64,000 bases of DNA, from assembly GCA_029582155.1 (NCBI GenBank), contig CM055909.1, positions 48,610,412 through 48,674,411 on the forward strand. Reading direction: 5' to 3'. Positions 45,645 through 56,819 of the stretch are shown here, one piece after another. Under the pieces are notes generated by a model, which ran no database searches, was not told the origin of the DNA, and saw only the letters and a program-made list of their open reading frames with translations. How positions within the stretch are numbered: the stretch's first letter is position 1; each line of letters starts with the position of its first letter. This DNA is from Panopea generosa. Its lineage: Eukaryota; Mollusca; Bivalvia; Adapedonta; Hiatellidae. A program made the position numbers and the translations under genes.

Positions 45645-45845
45645 GATTTTCTGTGGTCAAGTGGTCTAGGGCGCCATCGCAAGATCATTTACCTCTCACC
45701 ACTAAAGTCGTAGGTTTGAGTCCCGCTTGCTCCAAAAACTTTATTTGAAACAGTTTGCCAGTTACTTGCAGAAAGACGGTGGCTCTACTCAGATTCATTC
45801 TGAGGTCTTCCTCCACCAACAAAATCTTGCAAATTTGCTTAAATT
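45645..45845 (+). repeat. SINE-2 copy, plus orientation, tail missing
   Basis: Head CTGTGGTCAAGTGGTCTAGG, CGCCATCGCAAGATCATTTA, CTCTCACCACTAAAGTCGTA and TTTGAGTCCCGCTTGCTCCA; body CCAGTTACTTGCAGAAAGAC, TCATTCTGAGGTCTTCCTCC. Diverges before the poly-A tail. Confidence 0.85.
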
Positions 45846-46820
45846 GTTATTTTGTCTTCTGAAAGATCTAATGGCTGGTTTTCTCACTGAATATGAATTT
45901 TTAATTCCACTCGATGAAAGTCCACCCAGCATCAAGTCCGTCCATCCGTCTGTTTATTAGTCTGTGCATGCATCCGAGGTATTATAAACATTGCTTATGT
46001 ATCAATAACTCCTGAAAGGGTCCTATGTTTTATATTAATATTTGGTGGGTAACTGTATAATCATAAAATTATAGGTCAAGTTCAATTTTTGTCAATTTCA
46101 GTTAAATTGGGCAGGAGTTATGCCACCTTTCTACTTAATTATTTGTAAAAAAACGTAGCGGGGACATCTGTTTCCATGGACATGTACTAGTTTATGAAGC
46201 AAATAATGGTTCCACCTCTGGAGCAGTTTTTTGACAATTCAATCATATTCCATACATTTTTTTTAAATTGGGTCACAATATTGTTTCCCATACTTAACAG
46301 AGAGCAAAAAATGGATTAGCAAACATTCAGGTCTCACTTCACTGTTGAATTTTACACCATGTTCTATTTAAAATAAGGTCAAGGATTTTCGCAGTTAAAA
46401 AAATCCACATAGAAAAGTGTTTAAAGGTGGGATGGGGATGTAACAGTGCAGTAATACCCTCATAATATCATCAAATGTTCTAAAATACATCAAGCTATTC
46501 AAATCCAATCAAAAGTCATTGTTTTTAAGTTTTTGCTCTATGCTCATCTGTAGCAAGAAATCCCAGACCGTATGAACCATTTCCCTAAGAAAGGTTCGCA
46601 ACTGTGTAGTGAGACATTAACCAGTAGCGCCAGAGTCAAGATCGTGACTCTCCGACTACAAAATTAATTACGGTGAACCCTTACAATTCGTATTATTCCA
46701 AATCCAGAATGTTATCCATATAGTCATTGTAGTTAATACAGAAATGATCAATACATTTCAAAAGAAACGCTACTGAAAACTTAAACAAAGCAGATTATTA
46801 AACTATCCTGTTTCAGACAT
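45846..46820. other. AT-rich non-coding stretch
   Basis: No element ends or coding region recognised by eye. Confidence 0.4.
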
Positions 46821-46829
46821 CCTTTATAT

Positions 46830-47240
46830 ATACCGGTATATAATATAAGATCTATGTAAGTATGCATTTGTAAATCTTTTGCCACCAAGAAATAATATTG
46901 GCTTCCAGTAATGTTTTAGTCCTATCTCCCGATGGTGTCTGTATACACTGCCGACAGCCGAGTGCCACATTGAAGTGCAACCATATACCCCACCATGACA
47001 CTTCATTCTTAAATATTACATACAGAAGAACTTTGTTGGCTGGAACACGATGGCTGGAACAACACATACAGCTCAAGCCACTTATCTTGTCCAAAATCCT
47101 ATTTCGATGAATAAACATGTATGGTATGATGGAAAACAATACTTGGCTCGAACAACCAACACTTTTTTTCATTTCCGATAAATCAAAATAACCTGTGATA
47201 CAAAACTGACGAAATAAACTTAATAAAATATGTATGACGC
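46830..47240. other. Possible decayed Tc1/pogo-type element segment
   Basis: GAACTTTGTTGGCTGGAACA, CGATGGCTGGAAC, AGCTCAAGCCACTTATCTTG and CTTGGCTCGAACAACC have the 'GGCT(C/G)GAAC' word pattern that I associate with dispersed inverted-repeat elements in invertebrates. No termini were defined. Confidence 0.25.
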
Positions 47241-47244
47241 TTAC

Positions 47245-47268
47245 CTTTAAAGGTTCTTTACACACCAT
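47245..47268 (-). other. Possible first coding exon (8 codons) with strong donor
   Basis: On the minus strand GAATATGGTGTGTAAAGAAC continues to CTTTAAAG|GTAAGC, giving MVCKEPLK and a consensus donor at 47244-47239 in phase 0. A TAG lies just upstream in frame. The 138-codon minus frame continuing to 46852 would then be intronic and shows no domain. Short starting exons cannot be judged from sequence alone. Confidence 0.2.
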
Positions 47269-47269
47269 A

Positions 47270-48012
47270 TTCCTCTAACCAGTGCAGTCCTCTACAGTTA
47301 AATGCACTTGAAAATCACCACAATCTCACATTCCAGTTACATGTTAAAATATGCCCTATCCATAACCTATAACAAAAAGCGGAATTTATCTAGTTTTATT
47401 TTAATGAATTTATTCCACTTGTACACGGCTTTACCATTAAATAACTAAACATTGCGAAACATCTCCTTGTTTACATATATATGTCACACACACGTTATTG
47501 TATACCGGTACATACATGTAACCTGTTATTTTTTAATGATAATAAATGTATATTCATTGACATGCATAACTTCATCATGTCATCTTTAATAAAAATTCAC
47601 AAATATAATCCATGGTAAGAAGGCACCATAACACCACATAGAACTGGCGTATAACAAACCCACTTGTAAAATATCACAATCACACATGTACTTGATTTTG
47701 TAAAAATAACCACACGGTGTGACAGAAATCACACATCAGTAAGTTTTGGCAAACAAATCACCTGGTAGAGATGATTATATCGGTAACTCTTAACTAAAAC
47801 GAAAAACACTGACCACAAAAAAGCTGATAAAATAACATATTGACTGTGTTATGAATGAAGCCACAGTAGATGTTTTTACAATCAAACAGTAGTGAAGGTT
47901 TCATGTTACATAACTTTTATCTTTACAAACCAAAAAATGTCATAAGGCCAAGGTAATGCATTAGTTTGTTTAAGAGTGGAATTTTATATTTATAAAATAG
48001 TAAATACACAAG

Positions 48013-48014
<2 letters not shown>
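47270..48014. other. AT-rich non-coding stretch
   Basis: Nothing recognised. Confidence 0.4.

Positions 48015-48049
<35 letters not shown>
48015..48049. repeat. (AT)n microsatellite
   Basis: An uninterrupted AT dinucleotide run of about 35 bp directly left of a mariner-like MITE. Confidence 0.95.
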
Positions 48050-48051
<2 letters not shown>

Positions 48052-48054
<3 letters not shown>

Positions 48055-48229
48055 TCAAACCTGTGTAAGTGGTCACCTCTATTAAGCAGCCACCTGTCTT
48101 AAGCAACCATATTTTCTATTCCCCATTTCTATGCTTTCAGAGTAAATTAACCTGTATTAAGCAACAACCTGTCTTAAAAGGCCACTTTTGCTCCTTCCCT
48201 TGACTTGCTGCTTAAGACAGGCTTGACTG
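48052..48229. mobile_element. Mariner-like MITE, family A, copy 5
   Basis: CAGTCAAACCTGTGTAAGTG to CTTAAGACAGGCTTGACTG, then TA. It inserted in or beside the AT microsatellite and sits head to head with copy 6. Confidence 0.8.
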
Positions 48230-48244
48230 TATATATACATAGTA

Positions 48245-48956
48245 AGTCAAACCTGTCCTAAGCAGTTAGTCAAGGGAATGAACAAAAGTGTCCCTTAGAC
48301 TGGTTGTTGCTTAATACAGGTCAATTTGCTTTGATAGTTTAGAAATGGAAAATAGCAAAAAATGGCTGCTTAAAGGGAGTATATCAGGAAAAAATGCTAT
48401 AAATGTCAAAAAATAAGATTATTTTTAAAATTGATAAAAAACATCTCATTTTCATTAAGACATAGAATCCAAATGGTTTGGTATGTCAAATTCAACAAAA
48501 CATGACATAATCGATATTCAAACTAGAGTAAAAAACTGGAGTAACGAAATCCCCATTCTAAAAATAGACAGCACTTAAATACCTTCACATGGACAATCGG
48601 TCTCTTTCTAAGATGAAACAAGTTTTACTACATGTAAACCTGTATAACACATCATACTGAAATCAAAATGTAACCATGTGACTCATTTTATTATGTCACA
48701 AACTATGTTGCAATTTTATGCAGGATATCTATTTTTGTCTAACCTAGGCATGTAGCCCATATTAGGAAATCTCTTTTCAATATATAATTTTAAATAGATA
48801 TCCTTTTGGCAATATGGGGTCAGTGACTATATATATGCATGATATTTTAGAAAATGAAATGTTTTAGCCAATTTTAGAATTTTGAAAAATCCTGATAAAT
48901 TCCCTTTAAGACAAGAGGCTGCTTAATAGAGGTGACAGCTAACACAGGTTTGACTG
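48245..48956. mobile_element. Mariner-like MITE, family A, copy 6, interrupted
   Basis: Opposite orientation to copy 5. Left arm AGTCAAACCTGTCCTAAGCA; right arm GACAGCTAACACAGGTTTGA then CTGTA. The arms are separated by the TTAA-type element at 48374-48905; removing it rejoins CTGCTTAAGACAAGAGGCTG, as found uninterrupted near 22.11 kb. Confidence 0.85.
48374..48905. mobile_element. TTAA-type MITE (family C), complete, 532 bp
   Basis: Flanked by TTAA (48370-48373 and 48906-48909). Termini are AGGGAGTATATCAGGA and, on the minus strand, AGGGAATTTATCAGGA. No coding capacity. A TTAA duplication is typical of piggyBac-like and some Kolobok elements. Sister copies are at 60.2-60.75 kb and 27.16-27.32 kb. 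Confidence 0.85.
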
Positions 48957-49480
48957 TATGTACATATATAACTGCCTTATAATCATTTGTTGTTGTTTTT
49001 TAAAACTACATTCATATTCTTCTTCTAAACATGTTCAAATAAAAAGTGTTACAACCAGGACCTAACATCAATGTTATGTGTATGGACTGTTACAGTCATA
49101 AGTCAGAATAATTGGTTTGTGCTGAAGCTATACGACTCTGGATATATTAGTACTTAGTGCTCTGGTCAGAAGATAAATCTCCTGTCTATAGATAAGAATA
49201 AGGATAAATGCCTAATTATATCAAAATATTTAATGTCCATGACATATAATTTGATACTACCAGTACTGGGATAGGAGACATTGAAGTGCTATCAGGTATA
49301 AAATATGTAGACTTGACTCTAATACTAATTTTAAAAACTTTGAGAAGCAGAAGCAAAAGGAATTAAAACCAATAAAATATTTAAATCCCAAATAACAATT
49401 AACCAATAAGCAGTAAATATTACTGTGTATTAAACAACAACGCTGTCAGGTTATTAAATGATGATAAAATTATTTCATAA

Positions 49481-49688
49481 GGCCATACTAAATTCATAGC
49501 TAGATTATCATCCTCCCTCACACCCTAATTTTCATGCCGCCCAACCCTTTTTATTTCATAAAAAAACAGTAATAATAATAAATATATATTTCTTTTATAA
49601 ACAAGAAAAAAAAAAAAAAATTAAATAAAATCCTCCCTCTTTTTCAGAAAAAATTGGATGAGAATCAAGCAATTAATTTAAAATGGCC
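49481..49688. mobile_element. PIF/Harbinger-like MITE, family B, copy 3
   Basis: GGCCATACTAAATTCATAGC to TTTAAAATGGCC with TAA on both sides (49478-49480 and 49689-49691). An A-rich core of about 16 A lies near 49605-49620. Confidence 0.8.
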
Positions 49689-49951
49689 TAATCTCTATCA
49701 GACAACCATCTATCTAATGTTCGAACTAGACAGCAATTAGTTCACTATTTGTTTAACTTCGTCTTAACCTGTTTTAAGCAACACATCAGTCTTTAACATG
49801 CAGTCCTATTTTCTATTGGTTGTATTTTCGTATATGTATTTTCAGTGCAAATTAACCTGTATTATAGGCAGTCACCTGCTTTAAGATGTTATTTTATTCT
49901 TCCATTATCGTAATTGCTTGATTTGATTTGATTTAAAGATTAGTTAGAAAT

Positions 49952-50184
49952 ACTCCGTGGCCAAGTGGTCTAAGGCGCCGTCTCAAGCCTCACCTCTCAC
50001 TGTTAAGGTCGTAGGTTCTAGTCCCGCTCGCTCCAGAAACTTTAATGTGAGAAAGTTTCCAGTTACTTGTGGAAGGATTGTGGTTTTCTACAAAGTCTGA
50101 GGTCTTCCTCCACAAGTAAAACTGCCATATATAACCAAAAATGTGGTGAAAATGGCGTTTAACCTCATTCAAAAAAAAAAAAAA
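49952..50184 (+). repeat. SINE-2, full length with poly-A
   Basis: Head ACTCCGTGGCCAAGTGGTCT, AAGGCGCCGTCTCAAGC, CTCTCACTGTTAAGGTCGTA and GGTTCTAGTCCCGCTCGC; middle CCAGTTACTTGTGGAAGGAT; tail GTGAAAATGGCGTTTAACCT, CATTC and A(14). The head resembles a tRNA with a long variable arm (Leu/Ser type). A few bases of the anticodon-arm region are deleted compared with other copies. Confidence 0.92.
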
Positions 50185-50691
50185 TAATAATGAAATATTA
50201 GAAATGAAATGTAGGTTGCTTAGCCTGATCTTGTAAGATACAGAAATTGTTTCATCAAGCATTGCCTTAAAATCGTGTGTTAGAACGCTCCTATAAGCAC
50301 TTAATCATAATCCAGACTGTGTTCAGGTGATAAGTAAACTATCTGTGCTGTAAAACCTTCCAGAGATAGTGCAGTGTGTCGACATAAATCAAACATGAGC
50401 AGTATCTCCTAGTGAAATTTCGTACTGTCAGTTTATTTATTTCAAATAAAATTTCTTTTTATAAGAGTACAAACTGTTTACATAACTGATCCTGGAGATG
50501 TGTTTACATAAAATGATCTGTGAGATTACGACTTCTATATAGATACCTGGAGATCATTTATTGCAGCGGTCAATAATGAATCACATGAGTGCAAAATTTC
50601 AATAAATCGGTGTGTGTTCCTTTAAATAGAGAAATTGAAGTATTAATTGGTTTTAATGGGACATGAAAGTAACTCTAATTAAAATGAGATT

Positions 50692-50995
50692 TGATTGAAG
50701 AATTGATTGATTGATTGAATATTTTGCACCATTTTATGCCATTGAGGGATAACAGACTATTAGTTAACATAACCACAGTTTACTGGGATCCTGCAAGGTT
50801 AACCAATACTCGAGCCCGCCCATCTCCCAAGTAACTGGAAACTTTCCCATTTGAATCAGCGGTGAGAGAGGAATGGTAATGAGACACAAAGTCTTATATC
50901 AATCATCACAGAGACTGTGGCCTGGCGGGGATTCAAACTCACGAGCCCTGGATTGATAATCAGGCCATGACCAACTGCACAAATCAGACCTGGCT
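50692..50995 (-). repeat. SINE-3 copy, minus orientation
   Basis: TTGATTGATTGATTGAATAT, GCCATTGAGGGATAACAGAC, TACTGGGATCCTGCAAGGTT, GAATGGTAATGAGACACAAA and GATTCAAACTCACGAGCCCT. Confidence 0.88.
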
Positions 50996-50999
50996 AAGA

Positions 51000-51508
51000 A
51001 AATTAAAAAAGAATATACAGTAATTATCCTATAACAAATTATTCATTAATTACATACACCATCCTTTTTAAGTATCAATGTTGGAATGTTTACATACTAG
51101 TACACATTGTTATTTTGTTTTTTTACTTCACTTAACATCCGACATCCTAAAAAATTTAATATAAGATCAGACATACATGCCGCCGGTATTGAGGAAGTTT
51201 ACAGGAAGGACTTTCATTACCAACCTCAAAGTATAATTATTATCTTTTGATGTAAATGCATTATTCAATATGACTAGACAAATAACTTGATCCTGTTTTA
51301 GTGGGATTCAATGTCATTTTTTTATCGCAAATTTCATGTCAGATCATTTAAGACAGGGAGTTTTGTCAAAGAACGACTATGTCTTAATAAATCTGGCATG
51401 TGGTAAATCCATGATACACACAAATCTAGTATTAAATCTTATAATGATTTAAAAATTATCATCTTGCATGCTTTGTCTAATTGTGCTCCATGATGGACCT
51501 AAAAGTAA
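51000..51508. other. Non-coding stretch
   Basis: AT-rich; nothing recognised. Confidence 0.4.
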
Positions 51509-51510
51509 TA

Positions 51511-51688
51511 CAGTCAAACCTGTATAAGCGGTCACCTCTAATAAGCAGCCACTTGTCTTAAGCAGCTACATTTGCTATTTCCCATTACTATACTTTCAGA
51601 ACAAATTAACCAGTACTAAGCAACCACCTGTCTTAAAAGGCCACTTTTGGTCATTCCATTGACTGGCTGCTTAAGACAGGTTTGACTG
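51511..51688. mobile_element. Mariner-like MITE, family A, copy 7
   Basis: TA-flanked, CAGTCAAACCTGTATAAGCG to CTTAAGACAGGTTTGACTG; the best preserved palindrome in the window together with copy 1. Confidence 0.85.
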
Positions 51689-51773
51689 TACATGAAAATG
51701 ACCAGAAAAATACTATAATATTATAACTGACTGAAACAAATTAAAAATGTGATGGTTGAAGGAGTAATGGTGG

Positions 51774-52120
51774 TCCTGGTGGCTAGCATACTTGCTTCAA
51801 CACGAAACATCCCTGGTTTGATTCTGGTGGGGTCACTTTTGGAGTTTTTAAAACACACTCCAAAGTGTCTTAGTTGGGCAAGGGACTAGTCTGCTGAATG
51901 GCCCCAGCTCTCTGGATATTGTCCATTATTTGAGCACGTTAATTCAGGGAAAGTTTGAATGGCGTCATAGATTATTAAGCATTCAATTGCTATATATTGT
52001 GGGACAGGCATAGAATTATGCTTATTCATTGAGGTTAATGTACCTGATCCAAGAGTGATCAGGTTCTATATATAGAATTGCAAGGTGCTATGAAAGTATG
52101 CCATCCTTCACAAAGGATGT
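51774..52120 (+). repeat. SINE-5-like element, plus orientation
   Basis: Head TGGTGGCTAGCATACTTGCT and CTGGTTTGATTCTGGTGG (B-box-like); body ACTAGTCTGCTGAATGGCCC, CAGCTCTCTGGATATTG, GGGAAAGTTTGAATGGCGTC and TTGTGGGACAGGCATAGAAT. The same ordered blocks occur inverted at 58.44-58.77 kb. Confidence 0.7.
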
Positions 52121-52239
52121 CTGCAAGGAGTTATGCTCAGTGCATGTTACAGATGGCACTGAACTACTTCGTTTTGTTTTTTTAATTAGTCATTTAGAAT
52201 GCCAGGCTGGAGCTGTTAGGTCCCCTGAAAGGCTTTGAT

Positions 52240-53650
52240 AATAACAGATAATTTTAACAACAAAAGACAACAAGAAAATATCGGTGGAACTGATGGATGC
52301 TCCCCAAGTGAGTGTTTGACTCTGTACTGGCTACTTGGTTGAAAAATACCAAACTGCATAGCTGGAACAATATGTGGCTCTGCACTTGACAGAACTCATT
52401 CACAAATCATTGAACCGGAACAAAATGACAATATGGGCATATCCTAGCTAGTTTAACAAAACTGAAACCAGAGGTTATAGCTAAATAGTGTCATAAAGAC
52501 AATATGCTCATCTCAACTTGGTAATGATGCATCGTAGCAAGTTTCATGAAATTCCAACCAGAGGTTGTAGAAAAATAGAGCGAAGAAGAATTTGGTCACA
52601 GACAGAATGTAAGGGCCATAACTCCATGAAAAATCATCGAACCTGAACACAAACATAGCAAGTTTCATAAAATTCCAATCTGAGGTTGTATTAAAATAGC
52701 GCAGACAATAATTTGGTCACAGACTCAATGAAAGGGCCATAACTCTGTAAAAAAAACATTGAACCGGAACAAATAGACAATATGCGCATCTGCACTTGGT
52801 AATGATGCATCCTAGCAAGTTTAATGAAATTCCAACATGGGATTGTAGAGAAATAGCTTGGACAAGAATTTGGTCACAGACTCAGTGAAAGGGCAATAAC
52901 TCTGTGAAAAATCATCGAACTGGAACACATAGACAATAAGTGTATCTGCACTTGGTAATGATGCATCATATTAAGTTTCATAAAATTCCAACATGGGGTT
53001 GTTTAGAAATAGTGCGGACAAGAATTTGGTCACAGACAGAATCAAAGGGCCATAACTCCATGTAAAAAATCATCGCACCAGAACACAAAGATCAATATGC
53101 GCATCTCCACTTAGTAATGATGCATCCTAGCAAGTTCATAAAATTTCAACATGGTGTTGTATAGAAATAGTGCAGACAAGAATTTGGTCACAGACAGAAT
53201 CAAAGGGCCATCACTCCATTAAAAAATCATCCAACCAGAACACAAAGACAATATGCGCATCTCCACTTGGTAATGATGCATCCTAGCAAGTTTCATAAAA
53301 TTCCAACCTGAGGTTGTAGAGAAATAGCGCTGACAAGGATTTGGTTACAGACTCAATAAAAGGGCCATAACTCCATGAAAAATCATCAAACCAGAACACA
53401 AAGACAATATGGGCATCTCCACTTAGTAGTAATGTATCCTAGCAAGTTTCATTGAATTCCAACATGAGGTTGTAAAGAAATAGTGGGGACAAGAATTAGG
53501 TCACAACAGAATCAAAGGGCCATAACTTTGTGAAAAATCAATCCAGAGGACGTAGAGAAATAACCAGGACAAGATCTTAGGGACGCACGGACGGATGGAT
53601 GGACGAAGCTGCGACTATATGCTTCCCCCCATTGGGGGTGCATAAAAAGT
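52240..53650 (+). mobile_element. Dispersed element with about eight internal units of 156 bp
   Basis: Units share AAAGGGCCATAACTCCATGA, GGTAATGATGCATCCTAGCA, AGTTTCATAAAATTCCAAC and GACAAGAATTTGGTCACAGA. GGGCCATAAC recurs near 52733, 52891 (as GGGCAATAAC), 53047, 53204, 53362 and 53517, that is every 155-158 bp, with one shorter step (121) at the left. The tail GGACGCACGGACGGATGGAT, GGACGAAGC...CCCCCCATTGGGGGTGCATA resembles the 3' ends of a repeat type frequent in molluscs. No coding capacity. Confidence 0.8.
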
Positions 53651-54920
53651 GACTTTGTACAAGCTAGAAATAGCTTTCTTCTCAATTCTGTTGTTATGTA
53701 TCACTGTGTAATGAATATATGTACCAGTAGATAACAAGGAATTTATGATATAGAGAGAGAAAGGCAACTGACTAAGATTTTGTATTTTCATACAAAATCT
53801 TGGAATATCTCGTTTTCCAATTATCTTACCTTCCATTCACCTCAGGAAAACAATTCAAAATTCTTATATTTCAGAATGAAATTGTCATCAAAACAATACC
53901 ATTTCCAGAAATTTGTCTTTAAAATTGTTGAAGTTCTTGTGATTACAAAATCTGTATACTGCAGCTAAAATCCTTCAAACCTCAATATCTTAAATCCATG
54001 ATCATTTTGCGTGATCAAAACATGTTTAAACATCTAAGATTACATAGAACTACAGTTTATGAACAATAAATCAGTTGTCTGTGAATTATGAATGATTAAT
54101 TTGCATATTATGAATCCTTTGTGTGTTATTTTATCAACATTTAGTCAGATGGTGCAAGTTTCCTATCCTTCTATACAAGTCTTTGTTGATAAAAATTTAA
54201 TAATGATTGTTTAAACCAACAAAAAAACAAAACATTGACTGTTTCAAAGGGAGATAGACAACTGGAAAAGAAAAAAAAATCTAGCATTTCTACCTTTAAA
54301 GTAAAGTTTAAATGTCATCCAACTTCATCCATGCTTGGCTAACCACAGATGTTTATATTAGTTGAATTAAACAATTGTTCATTTATTAAAACAATGTGCA
54401 CTAATTAACACCTTTATCTACAGGCAATATACTGATTAACAATTGCTAATTATAATTACAAACTTAATCATTTATTTACTTTAAACAAATGTGTGCCAAA
54501 ATAAAATCAATTCATAATTGTTTTGTCATTAATATGTTGCAAGCAATTAGTTAATGACGTATTATTGATATAAATAAACTGAACTAAGGCCAAATAAAAT
54601 AATAGCTTTGTTTACTGTTTCCCGTCGAACCTTTGAAAATCCTCTGACTCGATGCATTTTATTGCTTGAAAAGAAAAGAAGAATGATGAAATGTGTGTTT
54701 TTCATGATGTGTAGATTTTATGATGTACCGGAATGTTCTTTATTGGACACGGCTAATTTCATATTCTGTAAAGCAAACTATCGCATTTGGATTTTCAGTT
54801 GTTTTCATTGTTTTCAAAGGCACTTAAGACTCACAACATGGTGACATCTAGAGTGTTTGCATGTTCACTGTGCAGTGTCGTTGGCATTATTGTTTAAAAA
54901 ATGCCAACACATGAATACTG
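53651..54920. other. AT-rich non-coding stretch
   Basis: A 78-codon plus frame (54608-54844) has no recognisable domain. Nothing else seen. Confidence 0.4.
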
Positions 54921-55209
54921 AACAAGAGTTGTCAGAAGACCAACAAAGCTCACCTCTGGGTGTCTAAGTCCAAAAAGGGGCATAACTGTGCCAAAATGTA
55001 ATCCAGAGTTATGGTTCTTGTCTGTGTGTGTTCCATTGATGATGTTGAACATGCATGCGAAGTTTCATTCACATCCAATGAGTGGTTGCATAGATATCTT
55101 AAACTTAAACACAAAAGTTTAACCTTGGTGTCTACAGAGGACGCCGACGCCGAAGACCCCGGGGTCATGACAATAGCTCTCCATGGACTTCGTCCCGGCG
55201 AGCTAAAAA
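54921..55209 (+). mobile_element. Short AACAAGAG...GAGCTAAAAA element
   Basis: Starts AACAAGAGTTGTCAGAAGAC and ends CGTCCCGGCGAGCTAAAAA after 289 bp. Contains GCATAACTGTGCCAAAATGT, ATGCATGCGAAGTTTCATTC and GACGCCGACGCCGAAGACCC. The same terminal words bound the larger element at 40-41 kb, so this is a compact complete member; it is GC-richer than its surroundings near the 3' end. Confidence 0.75.
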
Positions 55210-55743
55210 GGATGGTGTCTGTTGAAAATATGATGCTTTTATCCAAAAGGTGTTAAAAGAATCTATAAATAATAATAAAAAAAAAAAAGCAACCATTTTT
55301 TGGGTGGAGCGAAACAGTAAACACACAGTATTATTTTATTTGGTCTTATACTCAGATAAGATTAATGATGGTTGTCAAAGGTATTGCACTAGTTCTCTCC
55401 TTCTAGAATAGACATGGCTCATCTGACACGTTTGACAGATTCTTTTGAAACTTAGCGCTTTAATAATTAGAAATAATTAAGATAATAAAATTGATTATGA
55501 TACCGTGAAGTCGTTAAAACATATATGTGTCTTGAGATACATGATCAAAGTGGATCTGTACATGGTGATCTTTGTCACGATGATGTACATGTATATGACA
55601 TTTGGCAAAAACATTGCAAGCTGTTTCATCTCATAACATTCAGCCTGTTGGACTGTGCAAAATCTTCAAATGAAGTCTTTATTACTATAATTATAACTAT
55701 TATTATTCATTTTCAACAAATAAATGAGGGTGAAATATATTTT

Positions 55744-56000
55744 TGCTTGAATATTCAGCATTAATTTTATGCCATCGAGGGCTAACAGCCAATCAGTTAC
55801 CTTAACCACTCTTTCCTGGGATACTGGAAAGTTAACCAGTACTCCAGCACTCCTATCTACGCAAGTAACTGATAACTTTCCCACTTTAAGCAGCAGTAAG
55901 GGACGAATGACAATATGACGCATTGTTATATATCAATCGTCATGGAGACTGTGGTTGGGTGAGGTTTCAAATTCACAACCCCTGGATTGATAGTCAGACT
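55744..56000 (-). repeat. SINE-3 copy, minus orientation
   Basis: TTGAATATTCAGCATTAATT, TATGCCATCGAGGGCTAACA, GTTAACCAGTACTCCAGCAC, GAATGACAATATGACGCATT and CCCTGGATTGATAGTCAGAC. Confidence 0.88.
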
Positions 56001-56289
56001 CCTGGCCAGACTTCAGCTAGCCTTCCCAGCTGGACAGAATTCAATTTTGATGAATCAACGAACATACATGAACTATAACCTGAAACTAGAGATTCATGCA
56101 TATATCACCAGTCCTGTTCCAGTCCTGTTCCAACACCTCTGGACACTTTAGAATGACACCAAGAGGTGCCAGGTTTTGATAGCAATGTCTGAATGACAGA
56201 ATTAAACACTGGTCCAGCTGCAGGCTCTTGTATCACCCCAATATGGTGGACCAAGGCACTGACCAGTGACAGGATCATTTTTTAAAATT

Positions 56290-56516
56290 TGAATGGTGTT
56301 TAACGCCATTTTCAACACATTTCAAGTAATATGACATATTTAGTTTTACTGGTGGAGGAAGACGTTAGACTGAGTAGAACCACCATCCTTCCACAAGTAA
56401 CTGGAAATTTTCTCACATAAAGTTTTTGGACTGAGCGGGACTCGAACCTACAACCTTAGCAGTATGAGGTAAGTGATCTTGTGACGGTGCCTTAGACCAC
56501 TCAGCCAATCAGGACT
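56290..56516 (-). repeat. SINE-2, near full length, minus orientation
   Basis: GAATGGTGTTTAACGCCATT, TTCAACACATTTCAAGTAAT, CACCATCCTTCCACAAGTAA, CTGAGCGGGACTCGAACCTA and CCTTAGACCACTCAGCCAAT. Confidence 0.9.
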
Positions 56517-56819
56517 CTGTGAATGGATAAAGCCAATTATTGCATGTTCTTGATTGCCAAAATTCAATATGAAAAATGTGGGGGAAATCGCCATGGCATA
56601 AACAACATGACATTTCACATTTCTATCCTGGATGCGCATAACTGACGTTCTGCCAACTCCCAATTAAGAAATGACATTTAGTTTTACATTAACTTCCTAA
56701 ACTGAATTACAGTATTGTAACAATGTGTTGCCATTGTTTATCTTTGTTCAGTATTGATGTAACCTTGACATTCTATGGTATAAAATTAAAATGTGTTCAA
56801 AGAACATGGATACCTCTGC

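Noticed and set aside
46852..47268. 138-codon minus-strand frame
   Set aside because: No domain, and it overlaps repeat-like GGCTGGAAC words. Only the first 8 codons before a consensus donor deserve attention.
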